A stretch of 64,000 nt of DNA from Tillandsia leiboldiana. Lineage: Eukaryota; Streptophyta; Magnoliopsida; Poales; Bromeliaceae. Location of the stretch: NCBI GenBank assembly GCA_029204045.2, contig CM055069.1, forward strand, positions 24,656,825 to 24,720,824. The letters are read 5' to 3'. This document shows positions 43,364-54,548 of this stretch, piece after piece (the first letter of the stretch is position 1; the number at the start of each line of letters is the position of its first letter). Under the pieces are notes generated by a model. That model saw only the letters and a program-made list of their open reading frames with translations. It had not been told where the DNA came from and did no database searches. Position numbers and translations under genes: made by a program.

Positions 43364-43662
43364 TTTTTAGGGTTAACTTGAACTAAAGCACTAGAATTTA
43401 AAGAATAAAGAGAAAATAGAGTGGCCAAGATGGCCGGGTTAGTTGAACCCTGTATGCAGCGGCATAGTGGCCGAGTTGGTGCTTAGTAGCCTAGTATGAC
43501 TAGACAGAGTAGTGCTGGGTTGATGTGTACATACAAACAGTGATATATTATTTTGCATAGCTGCATTTTGATTTCGAGGATTTTAGTTTCCTAGCACTAT
43601 TATTATTGCTTCCATTGGACCAAGTGGTGTAGGACACTTTTTCTCGGTGGTTGAACCCACTG

Positions 43663-43682
43663 GGAACTATGTCGTAGTTCTC
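43663..43682 (+). other. Terminal LTR hairpin of X
   Basis: GGGAACTA...TAGTTCTC with a short loop, preceded by AGTGG...CCCACT. It lies about 470 bp from the LTR end. In Y the inner pair changes from A-T to C-G (GAACTC/GAGTTC at 54850-54870), a compensatory change. Confidence 0.7.
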
Positions 43683-44150
43683 ACACCCCTTGGGTGACTC
43701 CCCCCCCCAGGTTCGGGTATGGATGCAGCGATCGCGACGGTTCAGAGGCAGACGGCGAGGTATACGACAGGGGCAAGGGCCCAGCAGCATAGAGACCTAG
43801 AGGGTCTAGCAGAGGTATCCCATTTATATATTCCTTGAGTAAACCTTGTATGGTGAGGAATTTATGTAAAGGAATTGTAATAATTTTATTTGCAAGTTCA
43901 GAAATGTAAAGTGTAATAAAGTAACGCATGGTTCACTCTTGTATGCTTTCATTTCCGCATTAACTGTATGTTATCGAATGAAAGTTTTCAATTTATAGTG
44001 ATTTTTAATACTCTGATATTGAGCTTCCGCATACACTTGTTGTGTTATTATGGATGTTACCGTTCCTTTCGGGTAGGAAAAGGCCTTACCCGATTGGCGG
44101 GTCTGTTGGCGTGCCCGAACCGTACAAATTGGCCGACTCGGGGCGTGACA

Positions 44151-44183
44151 GTAATCCATAAGTGGGAATTTCGGGTCCTCACA
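44151..44183 (-). mobile_element. TSD of X and terminal 28 bp of LTR H
   Basis: GTAAT (44151-44155) is the right target copy of X. The remaining bases to 44183 (sense start TGTGAGGACCCGAAATTCCC) finish LTR H and parallel the C terminus at 37110-37144. The Sirevirus resumes at 44184, so H inserted into its pol gene. Confidence 0.7.
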
Positions 44184-45479
44184 AAGGGGGTTCCTAAACT
44201 TTCTTTTAAAGAAAACATTGTGTGTGGAGGTTGTCTAAAGGGAAAACAATCAAGGGCTGCACACAAGAACTTGAACCACGTTGGTACCAACCGGCCCTTA
44301 GAATTACTGCACATGGACTTAATGGGGCCGACTCGTCAACCATCCTTAGGAGGTAAATGGTATATTTTTCTTTCGGTTGATGATTTCTCTAGATATTCAT
44401 GGGTAACATTTTTAAAAGAGAAAGCGGATATTTTCGACTCTTTTCATGAGGTTTGTCATCGTATTATGATTGAGAGAAATGAAAAGATCGTTCGTGTTCG
44501 AAGTGATAGAGGTGGAGAATTCATCAATTCTAAATTCATTGATTTTTGCACTTCCAACTGCATAAAACATGAATTCTCTGCACCCTATACACCTCAGCAG
44601 AATGTTGTAGTCGAGCGCAAAAACAGGGTTGTTCAAGAGATGGCGCGTGTTATGCTTCATAGCCGGAAACTCCCGTTACATTTTTGGGCTGAAGCGGTGA
44701 ACACCGCCGTCTATGTAATTAATCGAGTGTATTTGCGCTCGGGTACTTTAAATACACCATATGAGCTATGGTTTTGTAGAAAACCGAATATCAAATATTT
44801 TCGTATCTTTGGGAGTCGCTGTTATATTTTGCGTGATCGCAAAAATCTTGGTAAATTCGACTCTCGAAGTGACGAAGGGATCTTCATGGGTTATTCTACA
44901 AATAGTAGAGCATATCGGGTATTTAACCTCGAATCTAAAATGATGGTAGAATCTATTAATGTTAAAGTAGATGAAGCTTTTCATTTTGCATCTGATAAAT
45001 CTACCCCTGATATGTCTCTAGATGATGATAGTCCTGTAAATGCATCTTCTCGTAATAATTCTTTCGATAAAGTTGATGCATCTAATGGTTCTTCCAGTTT
45101 ATCTGATATGCAGGAATCATCATATGTACCTCCGAGTACTCCGTTACCTCAAACGCTACGTATCTCCAAGGATCATCCGGAATCAAACATTATTGGAGAC
45201 CCACAAGGAGTCAGGACTCGGAGACAGTTGGTTTATGAAGTCGCATGTTACGTCTCCATGGTAGAACCAAAGAACGTCGATGAAGCTCTTCAGGATGACT
45301 ACTGGATTGAAGCAATGCAGGAAAAGCTCCATCAGTTCGAAAGAAACAAAGTCTGGGAACTAACGAAGCCACCGAAGCAACACAACGTGATTGGTACTAA
45401 ATGGATTTTCAAGAACAAGAAAAACGAGGATGGTACCATTATCAGGAACAAAGCACGCCTAGTTGCTCAGGGCTACTAA
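44184..45479 (+). pseudogene. pol: Sirevirus pol: GAG-pre-integrase, integrase and start of RT, truncated
   Basis: The frame enters from LTR H, so the true N-terminus (gag, protease) is cut off. 'GVPKLSFKENIVCGG' belongs to the GAG-pre-integrase zinc region. The integrase core has its catalytic D-D-E ('LLHMDLMGPT', 'RSDRGGEF', 'QQNVVVERKNR'), then the 'FGSRCYILRDRKNLGKFDSR' region typical of copia integrase C-termini, an acidic-serine linker, and the RT N-terminus ('EALQDDYWIEAMQEKL', 'NKVWELTKP', 'NKARLVAQGY'). The frame ends at an ochre codon (45477-45479) where the family reads on. Confidence 0.88.
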
Positions 45480-46790
45480 CAAATTGAAGGTATAGTCTTT
45501 GATGAGACGTTCGCCCCGGTTGCTCGACTCGAGTTGATTCGTATTTTGTTCGCAATTGCTTGTCATTTTAAAATCAAACTCTTTCAAATGGACGTTAAGA
45601 GCGCGTTTTAAAATGGGTTTTTGAACGAGGAAGTTTATGTGGCTCAACCGAAAGGTTTCATTGACCATAAACTACCTAACCATGTTTTTCGTTTGAAAAA
45701 GGCTCTTTACGGTCTAAAACAAGCACGCGAGCATGGTACGAAAGGTTGACAAAGCACCTTTTGGAAAAGGGCTATACTCGAGGGGGAGCAGACCAGACTC
45801 TCTTTGTGAAGCATTATCAGGATAACTTCATTGTGGCACAAATCTATGTCGATGACATTGTATTTGGTGCAACTAGAGACAATGATGCTTCTAAATTCGT
45901 TGAAACCATGGAAAGCGAATTTGAGATGTCTATGATGGGGGAACTAACATATTTTCTTGGATTGCAAGTGAAACAAAATGAAGAAGGCATCCATTTGTGC
46001 CAATCCAAGTATGCAAGGGAGTTGGTGAAGAAATTCGATTTAGAAAACTCTAAAGATTTTCCAACTCCAATGGGAACTAGCAATAAGGGATTAGGAAGTG
46101 AATCTCTTAGTGAAAGTGTAGACGAGAAGCTTTATCGCAGCATGATTGGAAGTCTACTCTACCTCACGGCTAGTCGCCCGGATATATCCTTTAGTGTTGC
46201 GATCTGCGCGAGATATCAATCAGCACCAAAGGAGGTTCACCTGAAAACGGTGAAAAGGATCATCCGGTACGTCAAAGGAACACTGAATTTCGGAATTTGG
46301 TATCCTATGGGAACAACTCTTGACATAATAGGATATTCAGATGCCGATTGGGCAGGATCAGTGGATGATCGGAAGAGTACGAGTGGTGCATGTTTTTATC
46401 TTGGCCATTGTCTTGTTGCATGGCATAGAAAAAAGCAAAACTGCATTGCACTCTCGACTGCCGAAGCGGAATATATTTCAGCGGGTAGTTGTTCAACTCA
46501 ACTCATTTGGATGAAAAGTGTTGAGCGACTTCCGAATTTCAGCAACTTCGGTAACTATTCTTTGTGACAACACAAGTGCTATAAATATTTCTAAAAATCC
46601 TGTGTTGCACTCGAGAACAAAACACATTGAACTTAGATATAATTTTCTAAGAGAGCTAGTTGAATCAAATATTCTTCAAATTTCCTATATTTCAACTGAA
46701 GATCAATTAGCTGACATTTTAACAAAACCTTTGGATCAAAAACGGTTTATTCATTTACGTAAAGCAATTGGAATGCTTTCTTTGAAATAA
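45480..46790 (+). pseudogene. pol: Sirevirus pol: RT and RNase H, broken in three places
   Basis: The RT continues ('FDETFAPVARLELIRI', 'FQMDVKSAF') but has a second ochre at 45609-45611 and a 1-base loss near 45727 in the conserved 'LYGLKQA' block. From 45746 the frame has the YVDD active site ('AQIYVDDIVFGAT') and the RNase H start ('GYSDADWAGSVDDRKSTSG', 'ALSTAEAEYIS'). A further shift near 46517 separates the last RNase H part ('ILCDNTSAINISKNPV', 'HIELRYNFLRELV', 'DILTKPLDQKRF'), which ends at 46790. The family is Maximus/SIRE by similarity. Inactive. Confidence 0.88.
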
Positions 46791-47690
46791 CACTTTTTGA
46801 AATCATTGCTTAGGTTAGGTTTTGTTTTGTGTTTTTTTTTCCCTTATCTATGTTTGTGCATAGAACATTAATTGAGCATATGTAATTGACTTTACTTGCA
46901 TCCCTTCATATATATAGAAATTTATTATGCTCTGGATATCATAATAACTCATTTGATGCAATGATCATCTATGTCAATTAAGTCATCTTTAATTGATCAA
47001 AGTCAATTTCTCTCTCATGTGATCTCTTGGTATAGTTTTTATCATATTTGAAAATTGAGTTAAGTATGAAACTCGAGATCAATTTTTGGTTGAATACCTC
47101 ATATCTTAGATAATTGATAGCCAATTGAGGGGGAGTTTATTAAAATGTTTATGCTCAAAAGATGTGGAAAGAGTTAATCCCAATGAGGAGTGTGAAAACT
47201 ACCACTACATGGAGGAAAGAGCTACCACCTCGGTCGTCCGAGTACTGTGTGCAGCTACCACATGTATACCAAGCATGGTTTTTCAAGTTGATAAGATAAA
47301 ATGCTTTTTGGAATACTTGACTCTGTCAAATTCCAAGGTTGGTATAAGGTGGGGATTTTATTGAAAGATGCTCAAAGAGCCACTCCTTACAATAAATTGA
47401 TTAGATATATTATCTAACTTATTTGGAATTTCAAACATCTATCGATCTTGGTACTTCATTTTCTTTACTATATTGATGGTTTGATAAACGCATTACTCAT
47501 AAGATCATGATAGATGTTATTGAACTTGTTCAACTTTAAAGGATTTAATTTTTATAAATTTTCGTTTCATTACTTGGATATTATTGATAGATTTAGCATA
47601 ATCTATTTCTTTTGATATGAAATGATGACTTTTGTTTAAAGTTGACATGCAAAAGTTCTTACGTACTTTTTTTGGATTTTCTGAAATTTT
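46791..47690 (+). other. Sirevirus region between pol and the env-like gene, first purine tract
   Basis: A/T-rich and without frames of note. AATTGAGGGGGAG at 47124-47136 is polypurine-like. 47140-47390 matches the minus-strand element at 4140-4400. Sireviruses are known to carry several purine tracts and a long spacer after pol; this fits that pattern. Confidence 0.65.
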
Positions 47691-47704
47691 TCTAAATTTT
47701 TCTG

Positions 47705-47835
47705 AAGAAAAAGTTGGAGCCGATCCGGACTGGAATATCCGTTCCGGATCCCGAACGCAGGAATTTTCTGCGTGTAGCCGATCCGGAGTGGATTCTTGAT
47801 TCGTTCCGGACCGCGGCTAGGGTTTTATAAAAAAC
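47705..47835 (+). promoter_or_regulatory. U3-like internal promoter block before the env-like gene
   Basis: Four GATCCGGA/TCCGGATC half-palindromes (about 47712, 47741, 47779, 47803), one extended to GGATCCCGAACG as in the LTR arrays, then TTTTATAAAAAAC (47822-47834) as a TATA candidate. The order palindromes-then-TATA copies the Sirevirus U3. It lies about 520 bp upstream of the env-like ATG. A promoter function is inferred. Confidence 0.55.
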
Positions 47836-48356
47836 AAAAGGGTTTTGATTTCCTTTTACAACAAACTTTTGTTTCCAAGTCTCCTGAGTGTCTCTCACTA
47901 GAAAACAACCGATTTGGAGCCTTTCTTTCTCAAGTTCTTCGAATTCAAGTTTTTATGATCAAAACATTGGTTTTTCACAGTTTTTCTCAACTTTCTCAAA
48001 ACGTGCATGGAAATCTTGTAACTTTTTCGTTTTTGATTAGTTTTTGGTCAAATTTCTTTTGAAATAAGAACTCTGAGTAGATTTGTTTTGTTTATATGCT
48101 TGGTATTCTCTTGATTAACCGATTTTTAGGCTTCGATTTCTGAAAATTCGGTTTTAGGGCATATAATAAGAATTGTTGAAAATCATGGGATTGATCTATT
48201 TTTAAAATTCTTTTTGCAAAACTAATTTGATTCCTAGTCTCTCTACACGATAATGATTGTTTAGGTACAATTTTTTAAATTTTTGAAAATAAACAATTTT
48301 TTCGTGTTCTTGAGTTCTTGCTCGCAGGTTTCTCAATTTCTTAAGCACTTGCAACA

Positions 48357-49782
48357 ATGGTGTCTTCATGGATAATTGTTCTTCTTGTTGCCATGGTACA
48401 TAAAAGAGCAACGAACAAACCTAAGAGGGCTAAGAAAACTCGGGATGATTCCGAGACGGAATCTGAGACTGAATCCATTGACTGGGATGAGCTTTTGGTG
48501 AAAGGCACTGCAGCTACTGCCTCAAAGGGGAAAGTCCCTGCAGCTTCTTCAAAGGCAAAGACCTCGCCTACCGCTGCTGAGAAGGGGAAAGCCCCAATGG
48601 AATCAAGTCCAGCTAAGACAAGGAAAAAGAGCGTTGCTCGGAAAAGAGGGAGTGCTCAAGGTATATTTATTGAAGAGCCACTCGTAAGCAAGCCTCCTCC
48701 ATAAGACTTTATCAGTTCTGAGAGAATCAAGGATTTCGAGATCAGAGAATGCATTGGCGAAAGACATGTAAATGTCAAAGCTCTCAAGGAGCACTCTGCA
48801 CTTTTTGGGACTATGTTTGATCAAATGGGACTTGCACCCATTTGCAATTTCCCGGACAATCTTGGATATTGTCTTCATCTTATCCCGATGTTCTATCAGA
48901 ATTCGTCAAAGTTGGTTGATCTTGACGACGGACCAAGAGAATTTGTGACAATGGTTAGGAATGTTAAGATCAAGGTCACACCTCAGTTGATTGGTGAGGT
49001 GTTAGGAATGAAGGCCCGGGTTGATGGAGCTCATTACCTAAAGGGTCATGTTTTTAGCAACACCACCTGGAGAGTGGTTGCTAATGGGATATGTCTCCCA
49101 GGCACTCAGTCGACGGGGAACTCAATTCTTTCTAAAGAACTTCGACCTGAGTACAGATTTCTGAACTTTATAGTTTGCTACAACATTTTGCCAAACATGC
49201 AAACAAAAGTTCTGAGATGGGATAGGATGTTGTTTCTTTACCTTTTTGGAAACCCCACAGCAGCCATGGGATCTAATTTCAACATTCCCTATCTCATCTG
49301 GTCGAGGATGGCAAGGTATGTGGAACATGCCCATCCAACAGAGTGACTTCCCTTCCTAATCATCATTATGCGAATTTTGAAGAAATTTAAAGTCGATATT
49401 TCATCGTCGGCATACATGCATAGCTTGGGAACTATCAATGACACAACTATCGTGAAGTCCCTCTCACAAAGACAGGATGAGCCTCCAACACCTCCTCGCG
49501 GAAAGAGACTCTCAACATCAACAGCAGCAGCAAAAATCAAAAACAGCAGCAACAGCTTCAGCACCACCTGCACCAGCTTCAACATCAGAGGATGATGCCT
49601 CTGTTACCTCTATTTACCGGGAGCAACAACGACTTTCTTCAGAACAAGAACGAATGTCTAACGAGTTCATTGCAATGAAAGCCGACATAGGAGATCTAAA
49701 GAAGGAACGGATATCTATGAACAAGATATTGAAAAAGATTTTTCAAAAACTCGGCTGTACCAGTTCTGAAGATTCTGAATGA
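48357..49782 (+). pseudogene. Sirevirus env-like third gene (plant transposon domain, coiled coil)
   Basis: N-terminal segment of 116 codons: a short hydrophobic stretch (MVSSWIIVLLVAMV), then a Lys/Ser/Ala-rich, probably disordered region. The same frame continues past an ochre at 48702-48704 into a folded domain ('ERIKDFEIRECIGERHV', 'FDQMGLAPICNFPDN', 'VKVTPQLIGEVLGM'-like 'IKVTPQLIGEVLGM', 'LFGNPTAAMGSNFNIPYLI'), which resembles the 'putative plant transposon protein' / envelope-like family of Sireviruses. After an opal at 49344-49346 and two frameshifts, a Gln/Ala-rich linker and a C-terminal coiled coil ('YREQQRLSSEQERMSNEF') end at 49782. No second membrane segment is clear, so an envelope role is doubtful. 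Confidence 0.7.
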
Positions 49783-50108
49783 TATTCTTTTAGTTGTTCT
49801 GACAACTTTTTATTTTTGTTGTTTTGCAGGTTTTTCATATTAGTTCTCACATTACTTTTTCATTTTGAACTTATGACTCCCTTTCTTTTTTTTTCTTTTT
49901 TTTTGTAATTATGGCTCAGTTTAGTGACAAAAAGGGGGAGAGAGATTTGAACTGGTTAAAACAATGGTCTCTGTGAGAACTTAGAACTTTGGAATGAAAC
50001 CTGGAAGGTAAGTATACAACAACTTAGAATTTTGGAATGAAACCTGGAAGGTAAGTATACAACAACTTTTGGTTTTGTATTGTGAATGAATGCATGCCTC
50101 GACTAACT
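49783..50108 (+). other. Sirevirus 3' untranslated stretch with purine tract
   Basis: T-rich sequence, then GTGACAAAAAGGGGGAGAGAG at about 49924-49944 (polypurine-like, also found at 3640 on the other strand). A 42-bp stretch beginning ACTTAGAA.TTTGGAATGAAAC is present twice in tandem (49979-50067). The Sirevirus 3' LTR is not in the window; element F interrupts here. Confidence 0.6.
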
Positions 50109-50113
50109 ATTTG

Positions 50114-50852
50114 TGTCACGCCCCGGGGGTTTATCACGCGCGGAAGGGAAGCCGCCGATGCTCCCAAATTTCTACATATTATTTTTTTTTGAAACAACTC
50201 TCCCCCGGTGCGTGCCCAGACCCGCCGCATATACAAATTCACTCTGCAACCAGGCAGAGTCTCCTTTGCATATGCCCGGCGTCCTGATTACGAAGTTCAC
50301 ACAACATGCCTTTAACCACATTAGACCGATTGCCAATCACATACAACAAATTTTCGACGATAATCAACCAGTTTCCACAAGTAACAAAGAGGCCGGCTAT
50401 TTTCGAAAGGATAAAACCTCAGGGTTTTGAAAGCGATGCCCACCCGACATCAGGTTTTATTAAAACTATTTTCGAAACCACATAAGTCCACAGAATTTGT
50501 AAACGGTGCCCAAACGGCACCCCTATTTTCAAAACATCTTCCCTTGTTCCTCATTTGTAGTTTAAAAGCGGCCAAGCCAAGGAATAAGAACAAAACACGT
50601 ATCCAAAGGAGCTATCGAATAGCCCAACATCCACATCGATCCCACGGGGGTATCGCGATCCACAACTAGCTACAATGCGAAATGAAATGAACAAAGAAGG
50701 TAAAGTATACCGTGCTGTAGCCCCTAAGGGCCAGAAGATCGCTCACGTGGCCTCACCAACGACCTAGCGCTCGACCCTGGACGGACTGGGTGAACCTGTC
50801 ATGGAGTGGGGAGTTAGTGACCAGAAACAGTAATAAAAGCAATAAAGGCAAA
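50114..50852 (-). mobile_element. Element F 3' LTR, 3' part
   Basis: The plus strand starts TGTCACGCCCCGGGGGTTT. Positions 50114-50770 match the F 5' LTR at 61909-62563 almost base for base. ATTTG at 50109-50113 is the candidate target duplication. GCAAA at 50848-50852 is the left target copy of solo LTR Y. No gene. Confidence 0.8.
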
Positions 50853-51705
50853 TGTAAAGTACCGGATTTTCGGCACATAAATAAATGTAAATAAAGGTGG
50901 TATGAAATACTAGTGTTATGAAAGTTATGGAAGTAAAGAATATGTGGACGCGAGTTGGGCCCAAATCGGGTTAAAATGGAGAGATCTAAAAATTTATTTG
51001 AGAAAGGGGGCCCAGATTTTTTAGTGAAAAATTTAAAGTGTCGGAAAATTCCGAAAAAATTACGGGAGCCCCGTAAATATGTTTTAAGGCCACAGAAAAA
51101 GTTTCGCGTTGATCGGAGGTCGGATAGTGGGAACGGGCTCCGCTAATAGTGTCGAAAAATTCTGAGAAAATTACGGGAGCTGTGTAATTATGTTTTAAGG
51201 TTACAGTAAAAATTTCGTTTTGATCGGATACCCGGATTGCGAGAACGGGGTCCGCCAGCGATTCTGGATACAGCGAGGCTTTTGGTGGTCAAGAAATGGC
51301 TCAAACTGAAAATTTAAAATTTTCTGTGATAAATTAAGCTGAAACGAAACCACCTGTCAAATTTAGACAGAAACGGACGAAAAATGGACAGAAAACAGGA
51401 CAAAAACGAATTTCCGGAATGACGGGCGTGAATTCCGAGGCTGCAGAGGCGTGCAGCACAAGGCGCGGGTGCGCGCCCGCGTGGCGCGCAGGACGCGCGC
51501 CATGTGGCACAGGGGGCGCTGCCTGGACCCGGTGCGCTCCCCCTTGCCTTGTGGACCGCCACCCAAGATTCCCCATTGGGGGGACCGTGAACCCGGTCCA
51601 CGGTCCACCCCTCTCCTTTTTTTTCTCCTTCTTCTCTTCTTCTTCTTCCTTCCTCCCCCGCACCGCCATTCTTTCTCTCCTTCTTCCTTTTCTTCTCCAC
51701 CCGAG

Positions 51706-51707
<2 letters not shown>

Positions 51708-51752
<45 letters not shown>
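51708..51752. repeat. GA dinucleotide microsatellite
   Basis: About 22 GA repeats inside LTR Y, following a long pyrimidine tract (51605-51700). X does not have it at the corresponding place. GA/CT tracts near transcription starts can serve as GAGA elements in plants; here that is only a possibility. Confidence 0.9.
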
Positions 51753-51754
<2 letters not shown>

Positions 51755-51989
51755 AAGGTGGGGGATTTCGTGGAGCGCGCAAGATGCTCCAAGCAGTCTG
51801 GGGATCGCGTGTATTCGCGTGGGGCGGCGTGACGCTATCAAGGTAGGTTCCGTTCGTCGTTTTTACGGTATTTTTGGTACAGTTTTGAGACGTTATTTTG
51901 GACATTAGATTTAACCCCGTGCCGTTTTGCGTGTTAGGGACTGAGTTCTACTGTACCGTTGCTGCACGGACTGTCACGGACAGTTTTGG

Positions 51990-52770
51990 CGCGCCTCGTT
52001 TTGCGTGCCAGTTGTGGAAGAAATGCACCATTTTGCGTGCGAATTCGAAAATATGCGCAGTTTTGGACGCAAACCCGGAAAACATACACCGTTTTGCGTG
52101 CAACGCTGAAAAAGAAAAGTGCACCGTTTTGCGTGCCAACCCGAGGTACGTGTTCTGTTTTGCGCGCAATTTGTGCTGTCGCGCATCGTTTTGCGTGCAG
52201 TCTCTTATAATATACATCATTTTTCGTGCAGGGCTAGAAAAATGTGCACCATTTTACGTGCAATCCTACAGTTAAGCGTGCACCGTTTTGCGTGTAGATT
52301 TGAGGTACGTGCTCCATTTTGCGTGCCGATCGAATTAGCGCGCACCGTTTTGGTGTGCAGTCTCTAATATGACGCATCATTTTGCGTGCAGGACTAGAGG
52401 AAAGTGCACGGTTTTGCGTGCCAATACGAGATACGTGCTCCGTTTTGCGTGAAGGTTGGACCAATACGCACCGTTTTACGTGCAGTTGCTAATATTTTGC
52501 ATTATTTTTCGTGTAGGGCTAGGAAAAATATGCATCATTTTGCGTGCAACCCTAAAGTCAGACGTGCACCGTTTTGCGTGCAGATTCGAGGTGCGTGCAC
52601 CGTTTCGCGTGCAGGTTGATTTAACGCGCACCGTTTTGCGTGCAGACTGAAATGACGTGCACCGTTTTGCGTGTGGGTTTTTAGTGATGTGCACCGTTTT
52701 GCGTGCAGGTTTGGTGGCCGTGCACCGTTTTGCGTGCGGACTCGAGGGATGCGCACCGTTTTGCGTGCAA
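51990..52770 (+). repeat. 25-unit array of TGCACCGTTTTGCGTGCAG in LTR Y
   Basis: Twenty-five units with the same core as X. The first (CGCGCCTCGTTTTGCGTGCC) and last (GCGCACCGTTTTGCGTGCAAG before CTCGAGG) units match X, while inner units differ in order and number. So the array expands and contracts internally while its ends stay fixed. Confidence 0.9.
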
Positions 52771-53211
52771 GCTCGAGGGGACAAGTGGAATCGCGCGGAG
52801 ACCAATTGCAAGTGTCTACAAGCAATTGGGTACACCACAAGGTGGGGAATTCTGCCGAAATTGGGTGACCTCTCTCCTTGCTCCTTTGCTTTTCGATTTC
52901 GAAGCATGATAGTAGCCTGTTAGAGGCGTTAGGTAATCATGATTAAGATCACCTGTGTAAATGGATACAGATGAAAAGTGCAACTGTTGGTTGCCAAAGA
53001 TAGAGGATAAATTTGCATGTGTAGATGGACACAGATGAAAAGTGCAACTGTTAGTTGCCAAAGACAGGTGACAATATGCATGCGTAGAAGTAAATATTAT
53101 TTTATGAAATAGAGGATAATTGCATGCGTAGAGGACAAATATTATTTTATGCTGGATATGAAAATAATTGGATGCGTAAAAGTGGGTAATTATGTGATGA
53201 CTGTGATCATG

Positions 53212-53907
53212 TTAGGGTACAACCCTAGGAATCATGTGACATAAGGGAACAGAACATGTTGGTAGTAAGACTAGGAGAAAACCTAGTTTAAGGGTTTGAC
53301 GAGTGACATCAAACTTAGGAGCTAACCTAAGATTTACGAGTGGCATTGTCTTAGGAGATAACCTAAGGACATTGGATAGAGTGATCAACATAGAGTCAAG
53401 GAACTCTAGGATGATTATGACATGGAACTTAGGTAAAGAGAACCTAAGGTGAACTAGTGATCAACACAGAGTCAAGGAACTCTAGGATGAGTATGACATG
53501 GAACTTAGGTAAAGGGAACCTAAGGTGAACTAGAGGAGTTAAACTCACAGACAGAAAATTAGAGTCAGTGTAACTCTAAGATAAAAGTGGAACAGGAAAT
53601 TAGAGTCAGTGTAACTCTAAGATAAAAGTGGAACAGGAAATTAGAGTCAGTGTAACTCTAAGATAAAAGTGGAACAGGAAATTAGAGTCAGTGTAACTCT
53701 AAGATAAAAGTGGAACAGGAAATTAGAGTCAGTGTAACTCTAAGATAAAAGTGGAACAGGAAATTAGAGTCAGTGTAACTCTAAGCTAAAGTGGAACAGA
53801 AAAATAGAGTTAAGTTAACTCTTGGATTCAGTGAGGAATCAGGAAAAGTGGGATAAGATCCCAGGGTTAAAGAGTTTAACAGATATAACCCTAGAAAGTC
53901 ATAGGGT
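53212..53907 (+). other. Stem-loop series in LTR Y with sixfold 41-bp expansion
   Basis: Equivalent of 42016-42505. Between about 53560 and 53795 a 41-bp unit containing TTAGAGTCAGTGTAACTCTAA (stem TTAGAGT/ACTCTAA) is repeated six times; X has one. Single hairpins elsewhere keep pairing despite base changes (CTTAGG/CCTAAG at about 53328 against a G-U containing version in X). Confidence 0.78.
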
Positions 53908-54098
53908 GTATGGGCAAATGGACAATAACTTTAACTTCAATTTGAGTGAAATAAATGAAGGTGAAATGTTTAAGAGTCCAGGAGACTCTCTAGTTATCCT
54001 TATGGCGAGACCTAGGATAAGAGGTAAATTATTGTAAAAAGGCGAAGTTTAAAAGCAAGCTAAAAGTGGCTAAAAAGCATAAAGAGAATGTAAATGGT

Positions 54099-54548
54099 GC
54101 CTTCGAATTTGAGACTCGTCAAGTGGAGCAGGACTCCCTGGGCAGTGACCCGTCGGACGAGGTACTTTCGAAAGGCTTAAAGTGAAAGCAAAGAGCTAAA
54201 TGCTCAAGGGAAAAGGAAAGAGAAAGAGATTTGCCAGTGGCAAAAAGGGAGCTATAAGCTCGAATAAGAAAGAAAAGCAAGTGTTCAAAGGCTAAGAGGC
54301 TAAGAACTAAAGTAAAAAGAGAAAGAAAAAGAAAAGAAAAGAAAGAAAATATAAAGATAAAACGAGCGTACCTTCGGGGGTAAAAAGTAGCCTTGTCGGA
54401 GCCAAAGGCAGTGTCCCTCTCCCGGGCAGTGACCCGTAGGACAAGTTCCCCGTTGGGCGGGGTAACACTTGCGGGTGTTATCGGCAACCTTAGAAATCTT
54501 ATCTTATGGTAGCAGGACTACCGGGCTGGGGCCCGTTGGATAAGAATT
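54099..54548 (+). other. Three branched RNA-like modules in LTR Y
   Basis: 54099-54176 matches the first modules of X with closing stem CTCGTC/GACGAG. 54392-54445 has closing stem CTTGTC/GACAAG. 54494-54548 has CTTATC/GATAAG enclosing GGTAG-CAGGA-CTACC and CGGGC-TGGG-GCCCG. A simple hairpin AACAC-TTGCGG-GTGTT lies between the last two (about 54465-54480). Confidence 0.72.

Larger units (their letters stand above)
39435..44150 (+). mobile_element. Giant solo LTR X, 4.7 kb
   Basis: Bounded by TGTAGTGAACC and CTCGGGGCGTGACA with TSD GTAAT, and with no internal region, so it is a solo LTR left by recombination (or a single-LTR-like element). Order: U3 with G-box/CCAAT modules (40215-40407), TATA (40594-40604), a 22-unit hairpin array (40933-41620), a stem-loop series (42016-42505), branched modules (42696-43363) and a terminal hairpin pair (about 43620-43690). 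It has no coding capacity. At 4716 bp it is very long for a plant LTR. Confidence 0.8.

Noticed and set aside
43968..44183. N-terminal part of the 503-codon frame as Sirevirus protein
   Set aside because: These codons fall in the end of solo LTR X and in LTR H; homology to copia begins only after 44184.
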